Below, in pieces: positions 1-11,714 of a DNA stretch of 64,000 bases. Numbering within the stretch: the stretch's first letter is position 1; each line of letters opens with the position of its first letter. This DNA comes from Oreohelix idahoensis (Eukaryota > Mollusca > Gastropoda > Stylommatophora > Oreohelicidae): positions 248,001 to 312,000 of the forward strand of contig JAMPIV010014844.1 in assembly GCA_024509875.1 (NCBI GenBank), read 5' to 3'. The notes beneath the pieces were generated by a model. The model searched no databases. It was given only the letters and a program-made list of their open reading frames with translations, and was not told the origin of the DNA. The position numbers were made by a program, and so were the translations under genes.

Positions 1-4
1 CTCT

Positions 5-2704
5 GTGCTATTTGATTCTGGATGCACCACAATTGGTGTTAGGCAGTCACTCGTAGATCCTTCCCGTGCCACTGGACAAGTAGTCAAATGTGTAACATTT
101 GGCGGCACATTAGAGAAATACTCTACTGCTATCATTAGGATTGCTACTCCTTTCTTTACAGGAGATGTACACGCATGTCTTCTTCCGAATCCGATCGCTG
201 ACCTCATCATCGGTCGCATTCATGGAGTCAAGGAATGCACTCCGCAACAAATTTCCACGTGGGAAAGGCAAAACATGCAGATTGCTAACGCTGTAGTCAC
301 TAGAGCTCAGGCTCTTAATGTGCCTCAAACTTCATCTATTGAAGATAATGAAGTGCATAACCAAGATAATCCCTTGGTAATTTCTCGTGACTCGTTTATA
401 AAACAGCAAGAAGATGATCCCACTCTGAAGAAATTCTTCATTCTTGCAACTAAAGGTGATCCGAATAAAGACACAAGTCGCAAATCGTGGATTACAAAGA
501 AGAATGGCGTACTTGTACGTATGGTTCAAGACTCCATTACGTCAAGTCATTCTCAAATCCTGGTTCCCAAGAATTTGAGAGTTAAAATTTTGCAGCACGC
601 TCACGACTCTCAGTGTGCTGGACACATGGGTTTTTCCCGTACTAAGTCAAGAGTCCTTGCGGCTTTCTTTTGGCCATTGGTAAACAAGGACATACGTATT
701 TATTGTCGATCTTGTAAAGTATGTCAGGAAGTTAAATCCAAAGGTCCACGGCATGCTGCACCCATTCAGGCGGCGGACATTCCTATTCGGCCGTTTCAAA
801 AAATGGCCATAGACATTATTGGTCCATTTAAGATCAAGTCTGCCAGAGGACATCAGTTTATCTTGACGTGTGTTGATATGTGCACACGTTGGCCAGAGGC
901 TATTCCTCTGAAGAGCATTACTACTGCTGATATTGCAGATGCTCTTTGGCTTATATTTTCTCGTCTGGGGTTCCCCGGAGAGATATTGTCAGACCATGGC
1001 ACCCAACTAATATCAGATACCATGTCTCAAGTAATGTCTACTCTGCAGATAGATAGATCTTTAAGTAGTATCTACCATCCAATGTCTAATGGTATGGTCG
1101 AACGCCTTAATAGAACACTTAAAAACTTACTGGGGAAGATAACTGAGGATCATCCTCAAGACTGGGACAGAGTTTTACCTGCGGCCCTCTTCGCTTACAG
1201 AGAGGTACCCAATGAACATACGGGATTTTCTCCCTTTGAACTCGTCTTTGGCGCGCGTCCGCGTGGCCCTATGTCGTTGCTTCACGATCTCATAACATCT
1301 GACAATATTGACGATGACACAAAGTCATCCTACGAATATGTCATCGCGTTGAGACAAAAAATTATCGAAGCATGCAAATTAGCAACTTCTTCTTCTGAAT
1401 TGGCGAAACAGAAGGCAAGGCAATTTGCCAATAAGAAGAGATGCTTACGACAACTTTGTCCTGGTGACAAAGCATTTGTATTACTACCTTGTAGGGAAAA
1501 CAGATTACTTATTTCTTGGAAAGGTCCGTACGATATAATATCGAAAATTTCCGATGTCGACTATATTGTCGATATTGATGGGAAGCATAAAACCTTCCAC
1601 ATCAATATGCTTACTGAATTCCATGAACGTCCGGATTATTTGCAACCCATTTTCCAAGCAACGGACAATTCTCCAGTACAACATGGTCATTACTCATCAC
1701 TGTCCGTGATACAGGATGAGGAAACAAGTTTTTCAGATGTAAATCTTCCTCTTCCAATGATCCCACTTCATTCCAGTGAATCATGGAAGAACGTTACTGT
1801 CTCTCCTGATTTGTCTCTAGGAGAACAGCGACAAGTTTCAACTATGTTGCAAACATTTCAGGATGTACTCACTGACATCCCTGGACAAACGAATGTCATT
1901 CAACATGACATTGTTCTAACTGACCATACTCCTATTAGGGTTAGACCTTATCCTATACCTATACATTTTCAAGCACAGGTCGAGAAAGAGTTGGATGAGA
2001 TGATAGATTTGAAGATAATCGAACCATCCACCTCTGCATATTCTTCGCCGATGGTTATTGTGCGTAAAAAAGACAATAACATACGTCTTTGCGTTGACTA
2101 TCGAAAATTGAATCAAGTAACGAAGTTCGATGCCGAACCTATGCCTTTACTGGAAGAGCTACTTACTCGACTCTCCAAATCTCATTTTTTCACTAAACTT
2201 GATTTGTCTAAAGGATATTGGCAAGTTCCTTTATCTGAACGCGCCAAACCTCTCACGGCTTTTTCAACACCTAGAGGTTTGTTCCAATGGAATTTTATGC
2301 CTTTCGGTCTTATGAACGCACCAGCTACGTTCGTACGCATGATGCGCCGAATCCTATCTTATCGGTCAGATGTCATTGCATATCTAGACGACATCTGTCT
2401 TTTCAGCGATACTTGGGAAGATCACTATTCAGGGTTAGATGAATTGCTGTCTACTTTGCGTGAGCACAACCTGACAGCGAAACCCTCTAAAGCCTATATT
2501 GGTTTTAGCGAAATTTCTTTCCTAGGCCACCGAGTTGGTCATGGTTTCCTAAAGACAGAGGACCATAATACTAGTAAGATACTTAACATCTCAATCCCTA
2601 AGACTAAAAAACAGGTGAGAAGTCTGTTAGGTCTTATTCAATTTTATGGCAGATTCATTCAGAATCTATCCTCTATCATGGCACCTCTCTCTCAACACTT
2701 CTAA
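5..2704 (+). CDS. pol: Ty3/gypsy (Gmr1-like order) Pol, partial: protease-integrase-RT
   Basis: Retrotransposon polyprotein of 899 residues, open at the left window edge, so gag and the start of protease are missing. Domains in order: aspartic protease (FDSG at residues 3-6, LIIG flap-like motif further on); integrase HHCC zinc finger (about residues 198-240); DDE core with D270, D330 and E366, the last two separated by exactly 35 residues; GPY/F-type module (WKGPY from W505); then reverse transcriptase with YLDD at 793-796. Integrase precedes RT, the reverse of ordinary Ty3/gypsy and the order described for Gmr1-like elements. The frame stops just after the RT connection domain because of a one-base shift near 2697-2705; RNase H continues in the next frame. 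No substitution stop codons are seen in 2.7 kb, so the copy is fairly young or the shift is an assembly error. Confidence 0.9.
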   Translation: MLFDSGCTTIGVRQSLVDPSRATGQVVKCVTFGGTLEKYSTAIIRIATPFFTGDVHACLLPNPIADLIIGRIHGVKECTPQQISTWERQNMQIANAVVTRAQALNVPQTSSIEDNEVHNQDNPLVISRDSFIKQQEDDPTLKKFFILATKGDPNKDTSRKSWITKKNGVLVRMVQDSITSSHSQILVPKNLRVKILQHAHDSQCAGHMGFSRTKSRVLAAFFWPLVNKDIRIYCRSCKVCQEVKSKGPRHAAPIQAADIPIRPFQKMAIDIIGPFKIKSARGHQFILTCVDMCTRWPEAIPLKSITTADIADALWLIFSRLGFPGEILSDHGTQLISDTMSQVMSTLQIDRSLSSIYHPMSNGMVERLNRTLKNLLGKITEDHPQDWDRVLPAALFAYREVPNEHTGFSPFELVFGARPRGPMSLLHDLITSDNIDDDTKSSYEYVIALRQKIIEACKLATSSSELAKQKARQFANKKRCLRQLCPGDKAFVLLPCRENRLLISWKGPYDIISKISDVDYIVDIDGKHKTFHINMLTEFHERPDYLQPIFQATDNSPVQHGHYSSLSVIQDEETSFSDVNLPLPMIPLHSSESWKNVTVSPDLSLGEQRQVSTMLQTFQDVLTDIPGQTNVIQHDIVLTDHTPIRVRPYPIPIHFQAQVEKELDEMIDLKIIEPSTSAYSSPMVIVRKKDNNIRLCVDYRKLNQVTKFDAEPMPLLEELLTRLSKSHFFTKLDLSKGYWQVPLSERAKPLTAFSTPRGLFQWNFMPFGLMNAPATFVRMMRRILSYRSDVIAYLDDICLFSDTWEDHYSGLDELLSTLREHNLTAKPSKAYIGFSEISFLGHRVGHGFLKTEDHNTSKILNISIPKTKKQVRSLLGLIQFYGRFIQNLSSIMAPLSQHF

Positions 2705-3198
2705 AGAAAGGTTCGCCTAATGTGGTCCACTGGTCTCAGGAATGCCAATGCTCTCTGGATAAGATTAAAACATTGTTTTCAACACCACCTATTTTAGTGC
2801 TACCCACTAAAGATAAGACATTCGTTCTTCGTAGTGACGCTTCATCCACTGGGATTGGAGCGGCACTAATGCAAGAGTACTCTGGAACTCTGCATCCTGT
2901 AATGTATATTTCCAGAAAACTTAATGCGGCAGAAAGGAATTATTCGGTTTTAGACCGTGAGCTATTAGCTATGGTTTGGTCGATCCTCAAACTACAGAGA
3001 TTCCTTCTAGGCGCACATTTCATAGTAGAAACCGACCAAAAAGCTCTTACTGCTATACAGAGTAAGAATTTGAAGAGCTCGAGGTCTACTCGATATGCAA
3101 TTGCTCTTCAACCTTTTCATTTCTCTGTGCGAGCTATTCGTGGATCAGATAATGTGATGGCAGACATTCTGTCAAGATGCCCACATGATTCCACATAA
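2702..3198 (+). CDS. pol: Ty3/gypsy RNase H domain (frameshifted continuation of the upstream Pol)
   Basis: Continuation of the preceding Pol in another frame. The first in-frame Met is at 2722, but homology begins before it (LLKKGSPNV just after the break). The RT/RNase H junction is followed by RNase H motifs: RSDASSTGIGAAL carrying the first catalytic Asp, RELLA carrying the Glu, and ETDQKAL carrying a further Asp. It ends with a NVMADILSR motif typical of the RNase H C-terminus of Ty3/gypsy elements. After the stop there is no integrase and no env-like frame before the probable LTR, which confirms that integrase lies only upstream of RT. Known family role: RNase H degrades the RNA strand during reverse transcription. 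Confidence 0.88.
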
Positions 3199-3682
3199 CT
3201 ATTAGGGCTTAGACTTCTTGATATGTCTAGTTCTATAGTAGTTCCTTTTCTATATCATGATAGATACACATTTGTAATTTAATAATATAATGATTGTATC
3301 ACTACATAGCGGTTCATGGATGTTTATTCACCGCTGTGCTTTGATGATTTTTTCTTCATAAATCATAAATTTAAGATATCTAATACGAAATGATGATATG
3401 AATTTTTTAGGCATTGTGTAATTGCCAGAATTGTATTATACTTTGATGACACCTTCCTGGAAAAATATACTTGTAGAGAAATAATTTCTCTCAGTTTATG
3501 AGACACATTCTCACCAGTCGCTCCATAAGTCGACTTAGCCTCATATTAGGCGTTATAGGTATTCCTGATATTTTCATCTGCGCATTATTCATCCGTTGTG
3601 AGCCTATTGTACGTTGCTCCTAGATGTATTTCAAAAAAAAAAAAATGTTCCATTTTTTTTTTCCCGGGAGGTGTGGTAAGAC
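3199..3682 (+). other. 3' non-coding region of the Ty3/gypsy element
   Basis: About 480 bases between the RNase H stop and the putative LTR. It contains no long open frame. It includes an A-run/T-run pair at 3631-3662, then a purine-rich stretch (CCCGGGAGGTGTGGTAAGAC) just before the putative LTR that could be the polypurine tract. Confidence 0.5.
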
Positions 3683-5000
3683 TGTTACGTGCAGTCTTTG
3701 ATATCTTACAATATTATACATAGGTAATTTTTTAGTGCTTAAGGGAAAGTCATTATTGAGTTACTTCCCTTGAAAGTTGTGCCATCTCTTCGATCAAACT
3801 CCGCGGATAAATCCATTTTACTGCGATTTATTCGTTGTTTGGGTAATAATAGATTGTTCTTGCTTCAGAATATCTATGGCCTGAATTTATGTGTATTGTT
3901 TGTCTGAGTAGGACGAGTCTGTCTTATATCTGTATATCTTTACATATCTAAGTCGAACTATATGTTCTGTTGTCTCTAGAGAGGTCAAAGGCTATTCGGC
4001 GGATGTGTCGCTAGAGTGTGGTGTGATTTGGCTTCGTCCTGATAGGGACTGTGTGTTTCCTATGTCGGCCTGTCGCCGGGAAAAAGTGATCTCAGTATTT
4101 GTGGGGAAAGTGATAGTCGTCTAGACCTATCGTGTATGCTTTACCCCAGTGTAATCAAAGATACTCTTATGAACTCTCGATCGAAGCCACCATTTTCGAT
4201 AGTTACGATTTGAATGTCTAAGAGAATATATTTGACTCGATGAAAACGACTTCGATTCCTAGCAGCACTATATTCTGTAGAATGCAGTCAATTGTTCATG
4301 ATCAAATCTACAGAGCAATGCAATGTTTTATGAATGACTAACTTTAGGACAGATTCATTATCTGCATCCAAACGTGAGTGACAGTTCACGAGTGAAGCCA
4401 TCTTGGAACCAAAACATGTAGCGACTTTCAAGAAGAGAAAGGGGATGCCCGTATTATCGCTTGTTTAGTCCAGAGATCACTGCTACACATGAGAACCCGT
4501 TATTAGCGGTTCAATATTATTATATGAAAAAAATATGTGCTGAACATTATGTGGGAGAATCGTCGCTAAACGAGATTAGGTTTAGAAGCCATCTGAAATA
4601 TTGTTTATAAGCTGACGTGCTCAGTCAGTGAAGTCAGATGATTTATATGTATGGGCGATGCTGAGGGCTTGGCTACTGACAGTCCATTATAATATTAATC
4701 TACATGAGTGCCCATGTAACATAACATTGCAGGACCATTTATCCACTGTACTATGATGTATTATGCCAACCTGTGATTTGTCACTATCTGTGCTGTCGAG
4801 TGTGTACGTCCAATTAAACTTTAGAAAAGGTACACAGTCGTTGGTGTCGATGACTTCCAGTCATACATGAGTGTGAGAAAAGAACATTTGTCAACAACAC
4901 GAACCCTTATCATCATTCGCACATTGTACACTCAATCCATGTCTACACACCACTGCGTAGGTCAAGTTGACATTCCATACACTACAGTGGAGCAAACAAC
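3683..5000 (+). mobile_element. Probable 3' LTR of the first Ty3/gypsy element (right end unresolved)
   Basis: Starts TGTTACGTGCAGT right after a purine-rich tract. The same first 13 bases begin the solo LTR at 51873-53289, and a second block (AAGGGAAAGT followed by an AGTTACT-like stretch) also matches. I cannot fix the right end: it should read like GTAACA, and nothing unambiguous is present. The end given is an estimate from the 1.4-kb length of the related solo LTR. Confidence 0.4.
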
Positions 5001-5116
5001 ACCATAGAGATCTTATCAACTGATGATGATGATGATGTCTGCTTCCATCCACTTATATCTATCTTTTGGTGGATATCATTAACGGGAATAAAAATCCAAC
5101 ATTATATCAACCTTAT

Positions 5117-5775
5117 CAAGTGACCAGTTTCCACAGAAACAAGGTAATATCAAGTGTAGAAGAAAACGTTCTTAATGACCAGTTTACACAGAAACAAGAT
5201 GATATAAAGTGTTGAAGAAAACGTTCTAAATGACCAGTTTACACAAAAACAAGATGATATAAAGTGTTGAAGAAAACGTTCTTAATGACCAGTTTACACA
5301 GAAACAAGATGATATAAAGTGTTGAAGAAAACGTTCTTAATGACCAGTTTACACAGAAACAAGATGATATCAAGTGTAGAAGAAAACGTTCTTAACGACC
5401 AGTTTACACAGAAACAAGATGATATCAAGTGTAGAAGAAAACGTGTTTAGTGACCAGTTTCCACAGAAACAAGGTAATATCAAGTGTAGAAGAAAACGTT
5501 CTTAATAACCAGTTTACACAGAAACAAGATGATATAAAGTGTTGAAGAAAACGTTCTTAATGACCAGTTTACACAAAAACAAGATGATATAAAGTGTTGA
5601 AGAAAACGTTCTTAATGACCAGTTTACACAGAAACAAGATGATATAAAGTGTTGAAGAAAACGTTCTTAATGACCAGTTTACACAGAAACAAGATGATAT
5701 AAAGTGTAGAAGAAAACGTTCTTAATGACCAGTTTCCACAGAAACAAGGTAATATCAAGTGTAGAAGAAAACGCT
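5117..5775 (+). repeat. 55-bp minisatellite, about 12 copies
   Basis: Tandem units of about 55 bp built on TGACCAGTTTACACAGAAAC followed by AAGATGATATAAAGTG and AGAAAACGTTCTTAA. Variant units (TTTCCACAG with AAGGTAATATCAAG) recur at about 5124, 5457 and 5735. Units 1-4 are nearly identical in order to units 7-10, so a block of six units (about 330 bp) was itself duplicated. The last unit ends CGCTGTTTAGCGTCGAG. A diverged single unit with a similar end lies at 6613-6665. Confidence 0.9.
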
Positions 5776-6840
5776 GTTTAGCGTCGAGTAGATAATCATC
5801 GTCGTCATCATCACTTATCTCCAGTGCACGGAGCTACCACAGTAATTAGTGCCCTGCCTGGAAGCGTGCACCAAACATTTATGTGCTCGTGCAGCAAGGT
5901 TTCTATGGTAATTAATTTCACATGACGAAGATGCCAGCCACATGCACAACCTGATATGTGTCGCCTTCTGCAACATTTAAAAAAAAAAAAAATGTTGCCT
6001 CGTCTTGGCGAGGCTCGTCCCGTTCAACCTAGCCGGTTATATTAGGGCGCATCTCCAACTATAAAAGACATGTCTGCGACATGCCTGAGGATGTACTAGT
6101 CGTATTCTTTACGTCAGATCACGTGCAGAAAGAAACGCGGTATGGTGACGAGTGTACACAGAAACAGTGGCGTGTCGTTCCCCCAGAGGTCTCTGATCAG
6201 ACAAAGAAATGTTAGCCCTACTGCCCCACAGGCACATCGTACACAATGACTAATATTAGGTTAAGCGTGAGGTTGACATACTCATCACGTAAAACAACAT
6301 TACTACAGAAACCACTGTTACGTAAGCATGTGAATGGTCGGCGCAGCTTCATGCAAGGTACGAGCTACAGTCGTTGTTCCATGCCGCTTAACTTAAGGTG
6401 TGAAAAGGAAAATAGTAATGATGATGATGATAATGATTATGATGATGATAATGATGATGGTGATCTTCTTCTTCTCGTTCGCTGTTGTTTAGTAATGTCT
6501 ACACAAGAAGTCCGGTTCTCTGGATGTATGTTGCTGTGGTTGAAAGTTCGTCAAGACTCCCAAACAGCTTTATGTGGATGTGAGTCTCTGTGGGCCAATA
6601 TGATGGTGATGATACACAGACACAAGATAATATCAAATATAGAAGAAAAATCTGTTTAGCCTCGGCAAAATGGCAAATGACAGAACGGGCTGCCATTAAT
6701 TTGTTGAATAAATAAGGGAGGAAACCTTGAGTCCTGTGAACAGTAAATCAATTAGTAAATAAATAAATAAAGGTAATTAACAGGTACTCGTTGGACATAA
6801 AGGATGACACTTGACAACAGACAAGAAAATATAAGCTATA
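5776..6840. other. Non-coding stretch with repeat relics
   Basis: No gene recognised. It holds a (GAT)n-rich tract at about 6418-6470, a short perfect hairpin (GCCTCG/CGAGGC) near 6000, and at 6613-6665 a diverged relic of the 55-bp minisatellite unit. The 137-residue open frame here is low complexity and has no family resemblance. Confidence 0.5.
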
Positions 6841-6842
6841 GG

Positions 6843-6920
6843 CTTACCGGGAATCGAACCTACGACCAACCAAGCGGCGCCATCGCCTTGCTGTGACAGT
6901 ACATCGATAACCTATGCTTC
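6843..6920 (-). mobile_element. Possible tRNA-derived SINE head
   Basis: Read on the minus strand it contains GGTTCGATTCCCGG, a good RNA polymerase III B-box, about 25 bases after a weak A-box-like stretch (ATGGCGCCGCTTGG). A real tRNA cloverleaf could not be built. It is probably a SINE remnant. Confidence 0.4.
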
Positions 6921-6967
6921 TTACGGAACGAATTTTAATAAATGGATGAATACATTGGCTACATAAA

Positions 6968-7147
6968 GAGTGTGTGGATCTTTGAGTGTGTGGATCTTTG
7001 AGTGTGTGGATCTTTGAGTGTATGGATCTTTGAGTGTGTGCATTTTTGAATGTGTGGATCTTTGATTGTGTGGATCTTTGTGTGGATCTTTGAGTGTGTG
7101 GATCTTTGAGTGTGTGGATCTTTGAGTGTGTGGATCTTTGAGTGTGT
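6968..7147 (+). repeat. 16-bp minisatellite, about 11 copies
   Basis: Tandem copies of TGTGTGGATCTTTGAG with few substitutions and one partial unit near 7080. The overlapping open frames on the minus strand (HTLKDPHTQRST repeats) are products of the repeat, not genes. Confidence 0.92.
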
Positions 7148-7149
7148 GA

Positions 7150-8940
7150 ATCACAGACATAGTCTGTCCTGATATGTCTCACTTTCCATTTTTGTTTTCC
7201 TTTTGTGTTGGTTTTCCTTCATGTCAGTTGCGGTTGTGTTATGTTTGTCTATGTCTGATTTCTCATGAACTCCTATGTCTTACTGATCTTCAGGGATTCA
7301 CATTATTAGTTGTGTTGATATATTTATGCTTACATTCAGAGCACACTCTTGGACTGTACAGTCCCACCGGAAGTATGCATGGAAATGTAAAACAAAAAAA
7401 AGGTGCGAAAATTATACTGTGATCCTTATTCTTCTTCTTCGTTCACTTTCAGACGTCGACATGAATATGTTCACAGAAAGCCGTGGTCAGTTTGAGGCTA
7501 TTGGTATCTCCGTAGAGTATTTGCAGGAATGTTACTAGTGATGGCCAGATGTGCTTTCTCTTTTCCTCATAGCATGATGATCCAACCCAATAGTATAAAA
7601 CAGACCCTCATGAGAGAACGATACAATAAGGCACTTGTTGGCCGGGGGGAGAGGGGGAGGGGGGTGTTGAGGTTATGATTGTTGAAAACTGGTTATTGTT
7701 GAGTTAGTTTGTCCTTGCATACTCAGTCCAACTGAGTAGTAAATAAAAGTGTTCACAACCTCTGGCCTTTTCTTGAGATTTATCTTGGGTTTCATTCATT
7801 ATTTGAATTTCGTGCTTTCTTTGTATAGTACGCGAATGCTGGGAAATGAATAATAATTGGATGATATCGACTGGAGAAGTCCAAGTATTTTGAGTCCACA
7901 AAACACGATTTATTACGAAAAACATGTGACGATATCATGAGCATTGTTCATAGTAAAGTATACATCAATTTGATTCCAATTGAATATATATAATTATCAG
8001 TCCGTGTCCGAACGAATTAATGTCGACAGAACATCATGGCTATATGCGCGCGCTGCTGTGATTCAGACAGCCGACAGGGAGCGCATGTGTCTTGACGAAT
8101 ATATATTAAGACTGATTAACGATCCTTCCATAATTCAGGTTATCTACTAACCTTATAATTCCATCCTTTATAATATCAATCTGGACTGACCCTGTGTCCT
8201 TATATAAAACTCTATATTTGCGGCAATTATGAAGCCTAACATTGGAAGGATGTGAGACACGTCTTCACGGCTTGACGATCAACGTAAAAAGGGTCCAGTA
8301 TCTAAGTCACGAAGCGTGACCTTACCAACGCTAACACGTCACAAGTTGACCGTGTAATTTGCGTTCAATAATCCGTGAAGTATCAACATCGATCTATATT
8401 AATTCTATTAACCTAAAATTGCGCACTGCCAACTATAGCAGACGACATCAATAAAAACACCGTAACAGGGGGGTGCATAACGAGACCTCCCACCACTTAA
8501 AAAAATCCCTAGGGCCGGATCTGCTTACATTATCTTAAACTTTGACCTAATTTATATCTAATTTCTGTCTTCTACATTTATGAATTACTCTTCTTCTTGT
8601 TTCCTATATCTATTTATAATATGCTTTTCACAGTTTTAACGTCAAAACATACGTGCCAGAGAACTATGATTGGTTCATATTAGCGTCTCACGTGTTAATT
8701 TTATATAAACACTAGTTTTCACTTTCTACCCCACCAGCCGCATGGCGTGTCACTATGTGACAATATTTTCTCCCAAGAGACGCCTCGTGCGCCTATTTGG
8801 TTGTAGTCAGATTTTCTAATATCTGCATTTTACACGATCCAAAACAAACGTTGCATATAAAACGAAACAATATTTCAAAATATTATTCAGCAAAATACAA
8901 TAAATGTAAATATATTAATATATTTGTATGTTTACTAATC
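7150..8940. other. Long non-coding stretch, no feature recognised
   Basis: Only a G-rich tract (about 7640-7672) and a short (AT)n at about 7985 stand out. No recognisable coding domain was found on either strand. Confidence 0.5.
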
Positions 8941-8954
8941 GATTTAAACATCTC

Positions 8955-9032
8955 ATATGGGGAAAAGACGTTGGAGAACCATAGCAGCGACCTTCATTGC
9001 GGAGATGGCAGCTGATGATGATGATAATGTCG
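8955..9032 (+). mobile_element. LINE 3'-end relic
   Basis: One frame reads KTLENHSSDLHCGDGS followed by stops and a (GAT)n tail. This resembles the last residues and microsatellite-like tail of LINE ORF2 proteins. It is very short, so confidence is limited. Confidence 0.35.
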
Positions 9033-9034
9033 GA

Positions 9035-10575
9035 AAAAAAATGATATCTATTTTGATACCCGGGTAAAACCTAATAAGTGCTTATGAAACAAAGAGTTAA
9101 CAGTCGGACATTGATATTTAGTAAAAAAAAGGTTCCAAATTTACTAATTGTCTAAGTGAAACTTTATGTAACGAACAATGAAAATACTCCCGCCAGCTTT
9201 TCTTGAAAATATGGAAAAGGTGTGCATTACACCGTGAAAACTAACTTAAACACCCACTAAGAGTGCGAGCGGGTCTTTTTTGTGTAATTTATTTACCACA
9301 AGTCATGATAAGGTTGACTACAAAGATCCAATATAATTGAAATGGAATGGAATGCAATAGAATGGCTACACGAGAATTAATGCTGTAATCAGGGCATAAC
9401 GCAGAAAGGACCCAACATAATTATTTCCGTCAATATTTTGGCGTTTTATGTGCTCGTATGTACATATTCCGCATCCACAGAATGAATGTAGCATAATTTA
9501 CAAAGGCTCCCGTGTGTTACCATGGCTTGAAAAGAGAGCAAAGAACATTAACACTGACCTACCATGCACATTGTAAAAAGTAACAAAGGAGGGTTGTGCG
9601 TATGACCGGTTAACCGTCCTGTGGACATTTTAAAAACACGAACATTTCAACAAAATATCTTGACAGGTCAAATACAAAAATAAAATACAGACATTCATGA
9701 CAAAAGAACCAGCTCTGGTAAGGAGGTGCATGGTACACGATGCAACTTTATAACGTCATAAAATCTTAAGCCAGCACGAGTATCTTAAGCGAAGATACCC
9801 CATCAGCATCAACAAAATATCATTATTGTTATATCATTTTATAATTTAAGTTCACTTTCTCGCGAGTCATAAATAAAACAACCTCGTTGATAGCATTTTT
9901 TGTTGTTTTTTATATTTGAATTTTTCCTTGAGTACAAAAAAAAACAAAAAACCCAGAACGCGCCTGCTGGCAACGATTGATCACAAAATTAAATAACAAT
10001 AACCTGAGTTTGTGACAGATGACCTGGCCACTGTTTTTGTTCTAATTGGTTCTGCGCTGAGCAGCTCCAGCTGTCAATATGCATCCTGCTTCCAACGTTT
10101 ATTTATTATTTCTTTATATTGCAAGCCAATTAAGAAAACATAGAGACTATAACTGCTACCTTCTTCCTGTGAATTAATCATCTGTATTCCCGGCCTCGCA
10201 ACTATCGGCAATAATGAACTCACCGTGATCAAAATCGCCATAGCACAGTGCAAAACATTAATTTTATTAGTTAAGACTAGACGCCACAAATATTTGCTAG
10301 TCATTATTGTGAGAGTATCATGCCCATTGGATTCGCACAGAAATCACGACTCTTAGAGCGTCCGTTTCCTGATGTTGTCTTTGAGGTATAACATCCCGTG
10401 CATTTAAAAAAAAGGATAATTAAAGATCATCTCTCTTTCTTGTCCCAGTTTCTAGTTCCATTCATTGTATCTGTTGCCACTATCGGTTCAAACATTTCTC
10501 TTGTCCACACGTGTTGAGTGATGCTGTGTTTGAAGTACACAAGAATGAAGGCTCAATTTTAAAAAATCAGAGTAA
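9035..10575. other. Non-coding stretch, no feature recognised
   Basis: No domain-bearing frame. There are homopolymer A and T runs, and a short GGAAT-rich patch near 9343-9363. Confidence 0.45.
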
Positions 10576-10577
10576 CT

Positions 10578-10914
10578 AATACTCCTCATACTTACTTACT
10601 TAGTCGTTCCCCTTCTACCGTGAAGTGTAGAGGTTTGGAAGAGAGAGCGCCAGACCATTCTATCAGCTGTCTTCTTCCTGGCCTGGTTCCATTCTAGTCC
10701 TCGGTCCTTCAAAGATTGTCTAATGTTGTCCTCCCAGCGAACTCTGGGTCGTCCTGGAGGTCTGGATCCCTGGCTCTTTGTTTCCCATGCTTGTCGTGGT
10801 AGCCGATCTTCTCCCATTCTGCAGACATGGCCAAACCATCTTAGTTGGGACTGTTCTATTTGGGTCATGATGTTTCTTAACCTTAACATGGTGCATGACG
10901 AAAAGGTTTGACAA
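10578..10914 (-). mobile_element. LINE 3' end: ORF2 C-terminus with (TAAG)n tail
   Basis: The minus-strand frame at 10889-10596 reads RWFGHVCRMGEDRLP, then RPRVRWEDNI and TADRMVWRSL. This is the familiar C-terminal tail of non-LTR retrotransposon ORF2 proteins that follows the RT domain (RWFGH...GRPR.RW.D pattern). After the stop comes a short TAAGTAAGTAAG tail. The copy is heavily 5'-truncated: no RT or endonuclease domain is present, and nothing similar continues beyond about 10914. Confidence 0.75.
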
Positions 10915-11465
10915 AATAAAAACAGAAATAGACGATAGAAGACCTGGCGATTTTTTTTTCTTTCTAATATTCAGGTATTTAAATTAAAATTCGTTCATTT
11001 ATTACTCGTCAGCTACCCCTGGAGTATTGTGACAAGTCAAATCTTCGATCGTTACATTTTCCTGTGACCTCCTTTAACTTTCTTCTGTGCACTTCATTTT
11101 CTTTTTTCTCACCCGCTCCTTATCGCACTTTTCCGCTCTCCTCGACCAAGGTTATCTTAATATATCTTTTCACTCCCTATTAGTAACTGACCCCTTGACC
11201 TGTTTTCAGATCAACTTTGACTTTTATTTGTGCAAGGTGAAGTTGTTTGCGTAATAGATTAAGTAACAGCTTCCAATAAATAGGAAACGTGTCTGAAAGT
11301 AGCGAGACGGGTTGATTGAACAAACACCGCCAGATGGCACAGAGCAAAAACCCAGACGTTCGTCGGGGAAGGTAGATAACAACTTGCTACGTTGCCGATA
11401 TCACTGGAATGTTGAAACCTGACTATCTTGTTAACGATTAAGGCACAAGAAGTGTTGTACCACTT
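10915..11465. other. Non-coding stretch, no feature recognised
   Basis: No recognisable coding domain or repeat. Confidence 0.45.
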
Positions 11466-11469
11466 CCTG

Positions 11470-11710
11470 CAGATTGAATTCGATGCAATAATCAACTACG
11501 AGAAAGTAACATCTTGAAGGAGATTATGAGCGATACATCTGTGAAATATTGAGTTGGTAAACATGACTGACTGGCAACTACCGAAGTGGCAAGACCTTAT
11601 TTGGTAAAGGAGTTTGAAAATACCACGTAAAGGGCAATATCTTATGTTGTCATTTAGGAATGTTCTACATGATAGTAGTGGAGGGAAACCCCAACTTAAA
11701 TCAGACACGT
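11470..11710 (-). repeat. Dispersed repeat, inverted copy of 59714-59905
   Basis: The reverse complement matches 59714-59905 along its length, including GGTCTTGCCACTTC and CAAGATGTTACTTTC, with scattered mismatches and small indels. Conceptual translations also correspond (YCPLRGIFK versus YYPLRVSFK, then RSCHF). I cannot assign it to a class of element. Confidence 0.6.
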
Positions 11711-11714
11711 ATTT

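Noticed and set aside
5117..5775. CRISPR-like array
   Set aside because: The repeats are directly adjacent with no unique spacers; this is a eukaryotic minisatellite.
7640..7672. G-rich tract as a G-quadruplex
   Set aside because: Only three long G runs; a stable four-run quadruplex with three tetrads cannot be drawn.
7534..8467. Possible solo LTR (TGTTAC...GTAACA)
   Set aside because: Flanks AGGAA and GGGGG do not form a target duplication, and no second copy is seen.
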